From contig DDWL01000039.1 in the NCBI GenBank assembly GCA_002345675.1, positions 3,617-67,616 on the forward strand: a DNA stretch of 64,000 nt. The letters are read 5' to 3'. Positions 60,507-64,000 of this stretch are shown piece by piece. The position numbers were made by a program, and so were the translations under genes. The notes below the pieces were generated by a model. That model was not told the DNA's origin. It ran no database searches and saw only the letters and a list, made by a program, of their open reading frames with translations. This stretch comes from Bacteroidales bacterium UBA2287 (GTDB lineage Bacteria; Bacteroidota; Bacteroidia; Bacteroidales; Tenuifilaceae). The stretch's first letter is position 1, and the number at the start of each line of letters is the position of its first letter.

Positions 60507-61379
60507 TTAGTAATAAAAACTCAATATTGTAAATACCGCATAAACTAAACTTGCCAGTCCGTTAAGCGTTGCAAATGCAAAGCCAATCGATTTTTTACCT
60601 TTAATCGAAATTAACACATGCTGGTGTACCAGTAAAGCAATAAACAGTAAAGCTCCAACCCAGTATAGGGCACTTGTTTCTTGTGCAAACCCAATTTTAA
60701 TAACAAGAAGCGCAGTTATAGTGTGTAGAGCAATGGCAATTACGAAAGCCACTTTCTTTCCCAAAACTGCTGGTATCGACTTTAACGACTCTTCCCTATC
60801 GAACTCCTCATCTTGTATTGAGTAAACAATGTCGAATCCCGAAACCCAAAGTAAAACGACTAACGAGTATAGAATTGGCAAAAGCGACCACTTTCCTGTT
60901 ACCGCTAAATAGGCTCCGGTGGGAGCAAGAGCTAAACCTAACCCTAATACAAAGTGGCAGAACATGGTAAATCGCTTTGTGAAGCTATAACCTAAAACAA
61001 CAATTAGGGCTATAGGCGATAGCATAAATACAAGCGAGTTAATAAAGTATGTTGATATAATAAATAGAAGTGCATTAAACATTGAAAAGAGGAATGCGTT
61101 TCGTGGATGGATTTTTCCTGCTGGTATTTCCCTGTTTGCAGTTCGGGGGTTGCGCTTGTCGATAAACCTATCGGTTACCCTATTAAAGCTCATAGCAGCA
61201 TTACGAGCAAATACCATACATAGTATTACAAAAATTAGTAGCCGCCAGCTAAAATCGAAATCGATGGAATGGAAAGCCAAAAAAGTTCCAATAAGTGCAA
61301 ATGGTAATGCAAATATGGTATGGCTAAAGGTAACCAGCGACAGGTAGTCTTTAAATGCACTATTTGATGTTTTACTCAT
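60507..61379 (-). CDS. UbiA-family prenyltransferase (probably menaquinone or MqnP type)
   Basis: 290 aa from the ATG at 61379; the frame stays open to 61538 but that part overlaps a strong promoter. Eight to nine membrane helices. First Asp motif NRVTDRFIDKRNPRT (NxxxDxxxD pattern) and second YSIQDEEFDREE define 4-hydroxybenzoate-type polyprenyltransferases. As Bacteroidota generally use menaquinone, a 4-hydroxybenzoate-like or MqnP step is inferred. No other quinone gene is nearby. Confidence 0.88.
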   Translation of the reverse strand: MSKTSNSAFKDYLSLVTFSHTIFALPFALIGTFLAFHSIDFDFSWRLLIFVILCMVFARNAAMSFNRVTDRFIDKRNPRTANREIPAGKIHPRNAFLFSMFNALLFIISTYFINSLVFMLSPIALIVVLGYSFTKRFTMFCHFVLGLGLALAPTGAYLAVTGKWSLLPILYSLVVLLWVSGFDIVYSIQDEEFDREESLKSIPAVLGKKVAFVIAIALHTITALLVIKIGFAQETSALYWVGALLFIALLVHQHVLISIKGKKSIGFAFATLNGLASLVYAVFTILSFYY

Positions 61380-61421
61380 TATCGTTATTCGTTGCCAGTT
61401 AGTAAAAAAAATAATCGTGAG

Positions 61422-61452
61422 CAAAAATAGCAGCAACAAACAAATAAACAAA
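61422..61452 (-). promoter_or_regulatory. Full Bacteroidota promoter of the UbiA gene (minus strand)
   Basis: Minus strand: TTTG (61449-61452), then exactly 19 nt, then TATTTTTG (61422-61429), 42 nt upstream of the ATG at 61379. This is the complete -33/-7 consensus and the best promoter in the window. Confidence 0.7.
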
Positions 61453-61602
61453 ATAACTATTGATATTAGGTAATTAAATTGAAATGTAATTAACGCAATA
61501 TCGACATAACAAATAAATGCTAAGGTATTTACAAGCACATTATTATTATTTCATATAAAAAACGAGAAAAAAACTTTACATTTAAACTCGAAAAAAAAGT
61601 TA

Positions 61603-63834
61603 ATGCGCCAATTTACCCTATTCATACTTACCCTTTTAGTTCTATATTGCAACACTGCTGTTGCTCAAACACTTATTGATAGCCTCGAGAGTAAGTTAAA
61701 TTTGGCGCAAGGCGAAGAGCAAGTCGATGTAATGATTAAACTCGGAAATGCGTATGCCAAAATCGACCCCGAAAAAGGGCTCGACTACGGCCTAAAAGCA
61801 GCATTTCTTTCGAAACGTATGGGAAATGCAAAATTCGAAGGGCAAGCAATTCTGTTAATGGGAATGGCCAGCCTATACGGAGCCCAACACGAAAACTCGT
61901 TACGTTACCTAAACCGAGCATTAGCACATTTCGAAAAAAACAACCTCACTGACTTGCAAACCGAAGCCCTGCTTGGCATTGCAACTCTTTACGAAGCAGT
62001 TAACGATAACCAAAATGCACTAAAATATCTATTTAGCGCTCAATCAATCACCCGCCGAATAGGAAAAAAAAAGAGGCAAGTTGAACTCCACCAACGCATT
62101 GGCGATATCTCGATAAAACTAAATAACTACAAGCAGGCTTACAAGGAGTATTCAAAAGCGTTAGTTCTGCTCGAGCAAGATGAACTTAAAAACGAACAAA
62201 ATTTACTTGCGTACACCCTCAATCAAATTGGATTTCTATTTCGAAACCTTGGCCAAATAAACGAAAGTATCGACGCATACCAAAAAGCCCTTGTAATTTA
62301 TAATAAGTTGGGGTTACCCTCGAATTACGCTAAAAGTTTAACCGAAATTGCACTTTCGTACCAGCTTATGCGAAAACCCGATAGCGCATTAAATTACTAC
62401 AGTAAAGCCTTAATTCAGTTTCAATTGCAAAAGGACTCGCTTGCCACTATCGATATTTTACATAATATTGGCGAGGTATTCTTCGATAAACAACAATACC
62501 TGCAAGCAGTTGCCAGCTTTAACCAGAGCCTTCAGTTGGCAACAAAGGCATCCGACACACCCGCCCAAGTTGCAGCACTGGTAAGCATTTCGAGGTGTCA
62601 TAGCGCACTGGCCGACTTCCCCCTATCGACCGAATACTTAAACAGAGCCTTAAAGCTTGCCCAAAAGCAAAACCTAAGCAGTTCAGCTGCTGAAGTTTAC
62701 AAATACCTCTCGAGAATTTACGAAACCGAAGGTCGATTTTCACAGGCTCTCGAGTACCATAAACTTTGGTCCGAGATTAGAGATTCGCTTTATATTGAAG
62801 AAGCAGGAAAAAGTTTAACTCGAATTCAAATACTTTACGATATTTCGCAAAAGGAGCGCGAAAACGAAATTCTACGTCAAAATAACGAAATTCAAGAACT
62901 TCAGCTCTATAAAGCTCGATACCAAACAATTATTTTTATTACCCTTGCCCTAATGCTTGCTGCGCTTCTAATTCTTTTTGGCTTTTACCTTTACGCTAAA
63001 CAAAAGGAGTTTAAAAAGCAAAAGGAAACCGAACAGCGCATTGTTGAGCTAAATAAGGAACTCGAAAAACGAATGATTTTGGAGATTAAAAAGCAAGAAA
63101 AGCAGCAGCTTCTCCTTTCTCAAAAGTCGAAACTCGAATCGCTCGGAACCCTTGCAGCAGGTATTGCCCACGAAATTAACCAACCTCTTGGCGGCATATC
63201 AATGGGGCTCGATAATTTAATGATTAAACATTCTGAGAATCAACTAACCGATACTTACTTTAAGGAAAAAGTTTCGTTGCTCTTCGAAAATGTCGACCGC
63301 ATAAAACGAATAATTGAGCAAGTTCGAACCTTTTCGAGAGCGCAAAAACCAGCATCGTTCGACAGGGTTAACATTAACCAGGTAGTTTCCACCGCCCTCT
63401 CGCTTGTACAAACTCAATTTGTAAACCATGGTATAAAGTTTAGTGTTACATTAACCGAAAACCTTCCCGAAATAATAGGCGACAAGCATAAAATTGAGCA
63501 GGTTTTACTTAATCTCCTTGGAAATGCTAAACATGCGGTCGACGAAAAGGAAAAAACAGAGAACTCTCCTGCTTACGAAAAGCACATTTCAATAGAAACG
63601 GGGTTTAATAGCCAAAATATAGTTCTCGAAGTAACCGATAACGGAATTGGCATTGCCAAAAAGGATATTGATAAAATTTTCGACCCATTTTACACAACAA
63701 AAAAACAGGATAAGGGCACTGGTCTGGGGCTCTCGATTTCGTACGGAATTATTAAGGATATATTAGGCGATATTAAAGTGGAAAGCGAAGAGGGCAAGTA
63801 CACTAAATTCGAAGTTACTATACCAATTTCATAA
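61603..63834 (+). CDS. TPR-domain sensor histidine kinase
   Basis: 743 aa. Signal peptide (1-22), then about eight TPR units (40-390: e.g. LNQIGFLFRNLGQINESIDAYQKAL), one membrane helix at about 442-465, coiled coil at about 465-510, then the kinase core with H-box SLGTLAAGIAHEINQPLGG (His523), NLLGNAKHAV, DNGIGI and GTGLGLSISYGI. The TPR part is therefore extracytoplasmic. It probably phosphorylates the response regulator that starts 10 nt after its stop. Confidence 0.93.
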   Translation: MRQFTLFILTLLVLYCNTAVAQTLIDSLESKLNLAQGEEQVDVMIKLGNAYAKIDPEKGLDYGLKAAFLSKRMGNAKFEGQAILLMGMASLYGAQHENSLRYLNRALAHFEKNNLTDLQTEALLGIATLYEAVNDNQNALKYLFSAQSITRRIGKKKRQVELHQRIGDISIKLNNYKQAYKEYSKALVLLEQDELKNEQNLLAYTLNQIGFLFRNLGQINESIDAYQKALVIYNKLGLPSNYAKSLTEIALSYQLMRKPDSALNYYSKALIQFQLQKDSLATIDILHNIGEVFFDKQQYLQAVASFNQSLQLATKASDTPAQVAALVSISRCHSALADFPLSTEYLNRALKLAQKQNLSSSAAEVYKYLSRIYETEGRFSQALEYHKLWSEIRDSLYIEEAGKSLTRIQILYDISQKERENEILRQNNEIQELQLYKARYQTIIFITLALMLAALLILFGFYLYAKQKEFKKQKETEQRIVELNKELEKRMILEIKKQEKQQLLLSQKSKLESLGTLAAGIAHEINQPLGGISMGLDNLMIKHSENQLTDTYFKEKVSLLFENVDRIKRIIEQVRTFSRAQKPASFDRVNINQVVSTALSLVQTQFVNHGIKFSVTLTENLPEIIGDKHKIEQVLLNLLGNAKHAVDEKEKTENSPAYEKHISIETGFNSQNIVLEVTDNGIGIAKKDIDKIFDPFYTTKKQDKGTGLGLSISYGIIKDILGDIKVESEEGKYTKFEVTIPIS

Positions 63835-63844
63835 AATACTGCAA

Positions 63845-64000
63845 ATGAATTCGCTAAAAATACTGGTACTCGACGATGAAAAAGTATTTCGTGACGAAAT
63901 TCGCGAATTTCTCGAAAACGAAGGCTTTAAGGTGTTTGCTGCAGGAAAACCATCAGAGGCATTTTTAATTTTTCAAGAATTCGAAATCGATATTCTTATT
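63845..64000 (+). CDS. Response regulator, N-terminal fragment (cut by window edge)
   Basis: 52 codons visible. Starts ATG-AAT-TCG and reads MNSLKILVLDDEKVF, a receiver-domain strand 1 with the Asp-Asp-Glu acidic pocket, then DEIREFLENEGFKV. The phospho-acceptor and the output domain lie beyond the window. It follows the histidine kinase by 10 nt, so the two are very likely a cotranscribed pair. Confidence 0.9.
   Translation, partial: MNSLKILVLDDEKVFRDEIREFLENEGFKVFAAGKPSEAFLIFQEFEIDILI

Noticed and set aside
61379..61538. N-terminal extension of the UbiA protein
   Set aside because: The full promoter at 61422-61452 lies within it, and the extra residues are unlike the family.

Overview
The window is bacterial chromosome from a member of the Bacteroidota, probably close to the Bacteroidales/Marinilabiliales. 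Evidence: three large secreted proteins end in type IX secretion (Por) C-terminal sorting domains; several promoters carry the Bacteroidota -7 motif TAnnTTTG (the ubiA-type gene has TTTG-N19-TATTTTTG); there is a BT_3928-type DoxX protein; and almost no Shine-Dalgarno sequences are visible. The DNA is AT-rich, gene-dense, and shows no phage, IS transposase, rRNA or CRISPR.

Layout. 1-3.7 kb: a hybrid PAS/GAF histidine kinase and a small ribbon-helix-helix-like protein. 3.7-7.6 kb: a lytic transglycosylase followed by uvrA. 7.6-8.3 kb: a non-coding inverted-repeat element. 8.3-11.2 kb: two overlapping envelope genes (SPOR-like protein; barrel with TSP3 and EF-hand). 11.5-22.4 kb: three T9SS cargo proteins (one PKD, two GLUG paralogues) around a methyltransferase and a nitronate monooxygenase. 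22.5-22.75 kb: tRNA-Val with a decayed partial copy. 22.8-31.6 kb: a leftward run folP, cdaA, crtI, crtB, a 37-kDa nucleoid-associated protein gene, crtD-like, cruF-like, folC. It joins folate synthesis, c-di-AMP synthesis and an acyclic/hydroxylated carotenoid branch. 31.8-40.5 kb: tmk, DoxX protein, cysQ, pepD, a membrane protein plus M28 peptidase pair, and an MFS transporter.

40.5-48.6 kb is the most unusual part. A Crp/Fnr-type regulator is followed by 22-bp tandem repeats. Next come a stand-alone PqqD-like (RRE) protein, a CarB-like ATP-grasp ligase and a fold-type III PLP decarboxylase-like enzyme. These are followed by a urea-transporter/M23-peptidase fusion, a TPR-barrel protein and a TPR protein. 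No known pathway has this exact gene set to my knowledge; I propose it as the candidate new system. 49-56 kb: an orphan nucleotidyltransferase, an SDR with a non-canonical active site flanked by composite hairpin elements, and a complete RND efflux operon. 56.4-64 kb: fhs, an S9 peptidase, a UbiA-type prenyltransferase, a TPR histidine kinase and the start of its response regulator.

The intergenic space is rich in short interspersed repeats: ACTGNNN heptamer arrays that abut stop codons, CCCCGATA/TATCGGGG palindromes, a roughly 411-bp MITE-like element, GTTA-loop hairpin composites, and CTTTGTGNN / CGCAGATNN nonamers. These are the second main finding.
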